This document shows, piece after piece, positions 4,779 through 5,339 of a DNA stretch of 5,339 bases. Both the position numbers and the translations under genes were made by a program. The notes under the pieces are model-generated. The model was not told the origin of the DNA. It ran no database searches and was given only the letters and a program-made list of their open reading frames with translations. Position 1 is the stretch's first letter. Every line of letters starts with the position of its first letter. This DNA comes from a bacterium. Lineage in GTDB: Bacteria > SM23-31 > JAUVVT01. The stretch spans positions 1-5,339 of the forward strand of contig JAUVVT010000178.1 of the NCBI GenBank assembly GCA_030604505.1. Direction: 5' to 3'.

Positions 4779-5339
4779 TTAATAGAAAGCCAATTGAGTA
4801 TTTTTAATTTTGATAGATTTACAATGTTCATATTTAAAGCTGAGAGTTTCTAATAAGCTGACGTTTTCCATGAGTAGTTCTTTGATAATACGTGCTAATT
4901 CCTGCATACTGTAAGTATATTTTGTCTGGAACTTGATGAAACTGAGCAATAGGTAGTAAATCATAGCGACCCAGATTTGTGTCATGACGGCATTATACGA
5001 AGTTCCCAGAAACGTTTTGATTTTCAGGTTCTGTTTGATCCATTTGAAGAACAGCTCGATTTCCCATCGGGCTTTATACAGGTCTGCAATAGTCTTTGCA
5101 GCAAGGGTACAGTTATTTGTCAGGAATACGAGTTCTTTGTCGGTCTCCTTGTCATAATAGGTGATCATGCGCAGTGTATTGGGATATTCCTGCTGTGTAT
5201 AAAACCCGGTCAGTTGAATAAGCTCATCAGCGATGATGCTTGTTTTTTTGAGAGTTTTATGCTGTCCGAGAACTTTGTAATCGATGTTCCGTTTTGCCCG
5301 TGTGACGAAAAATACTTTTTGCTGTGTGAGTGAATACAG
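4779..5339 (-). CDS. IS4-family (DDE) transposase, C-terminal 186 residues
   Basis: The minus-strand frame is open from the window edge to the TAA at 4781-4779, so the true start lies beyond 5339; the ATG at 5168 is internal. The visible part begins LYSLTQQKVFFVTRAKRN, the strand region that normally follows the second catalytic Asp, which should lie just outside the window. The IS4 signature Y-(2)-R-(3)-E-(6)-K is perfect in LYKARWEIELFFKWIK (about residues 87-102 of the fragment), and its Glu is the third catalytic residue of the DDE triad. GTSYNAVMTQIWVAMIYYLL follows, typical of the DDE_Tnp_1 C-terminus. The enzyme would cut and move its own element. The visible part has no frameshift or internal stop, so it may be intact. 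Confidence 0.88.
   Translation of the reverse strand: MYSLTQQKVFFVTRAKRNIDYKVLGQHKTLKKTSIIADELIQLTGFYTQQEYPNTLRMITYYDKETDKELVFLTNNCTLAAKTIADLYKARWEIELFFKWIKQNLKIKTFLGTSYNAVMTQIWVAMIYYLLLSFIKFQTKYTYSMQELARIIKELLMENVSLLETLSFKYEHCKSIKIKNTQLAFY

Larger units (their letters stand above)
4760..5339 (-). mobile_element. One end of an IS4-family insertion sequence (partial)
   Basis: The element is seen from its transposase 3' end to the window edge. The outer boundary is placed at ACTGTCCGGTT (4760-4770), a GC-containing word 8 nt outside the transposase stop, in the place where a terminal inverted repeat is expected. The other terminus and the target duplication lie outside the window, so the exact boundary cannot be confirmed. 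The insertion sits just past the operon terminator and leaves the operon intact. Confidence 0.65.

Noticed and set aside
5168..5168. ATG at 5168 (minus) as the transposase start
   Set aside because: The frame is open upstream to the window edge and encodes typical transposase sequence (FFVTRAKRN), so this Met is internal.
4977..5333. Plus-strand open frame of 118 codons
   Set aside because: It is antisense to the transposase, whose reverse frame carries the perfect YREK signature.

Overview
The window fits an AT-rich Bacteroidota genome, probably Bacteroidales-like. This rests on recognised protein families: a DUF6057-like membrane protein, a haem-motif TolB-like/PD40 propeller protein, a lipoprotein resembling large secreted glycoside hydrolases, and an IS4-family transposase. 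Two promoter-like sites of the Bacteroidota pattern (TTG, 20 nt, TAnnTT) agree. All family names come from memory of sequence patterns; no search was run. Good Shine-Dalgarno sequences before two genes are less typical of Bacteroidota, so the phylum is likely but not certain.

Layout: (1) Positions 1-222, minus strand: the first 74 codons of a lipoprotein gene that runs off the left edge. (2) Positions 223-1126: about 900 bp of very AT-rich non-coding DNA between divergent genes. It holds one candidate promoter for each direction, a helically phased series of A/T tracts with repeated TATCA words, an exact 11-bp inverted repeat 546 bp across, a 10-bp tandem repeat, and a 9-bp tandem repeat that duplicates the ribosome binding site of the next gene. 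(3) Positions 1127-4611, plus strand: a two-gene operon with a 4-nt stop/start overlap. It encodes a 637-residue polytopic membrane protein with a soluble helical C-terminal half, then a 524-residue exported protein with one c-type haem motif (CVNCH) and about four PD40 propeller blades. (4) Positions 4612-4759: a short spacer with a likely terminator. (5) Positions 4760-5339, minus strand: one end of an IS4-family insertion sequence with the C-terminal 186 residues of its transposase; the rest lies beyond the right edge.

The core of interest is the operon. The overlap and shared envelope location suggest that the membrane protein and the haem-propeller protein work together at the inner membrane/periplasm. 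I know of no established function for either family, so the role (redox sensing, envelope assembly or glycan-related work) remains open. The divergent lipoprotein may share regulation through the long spacer, but nothing in the sequence proves a functional link.
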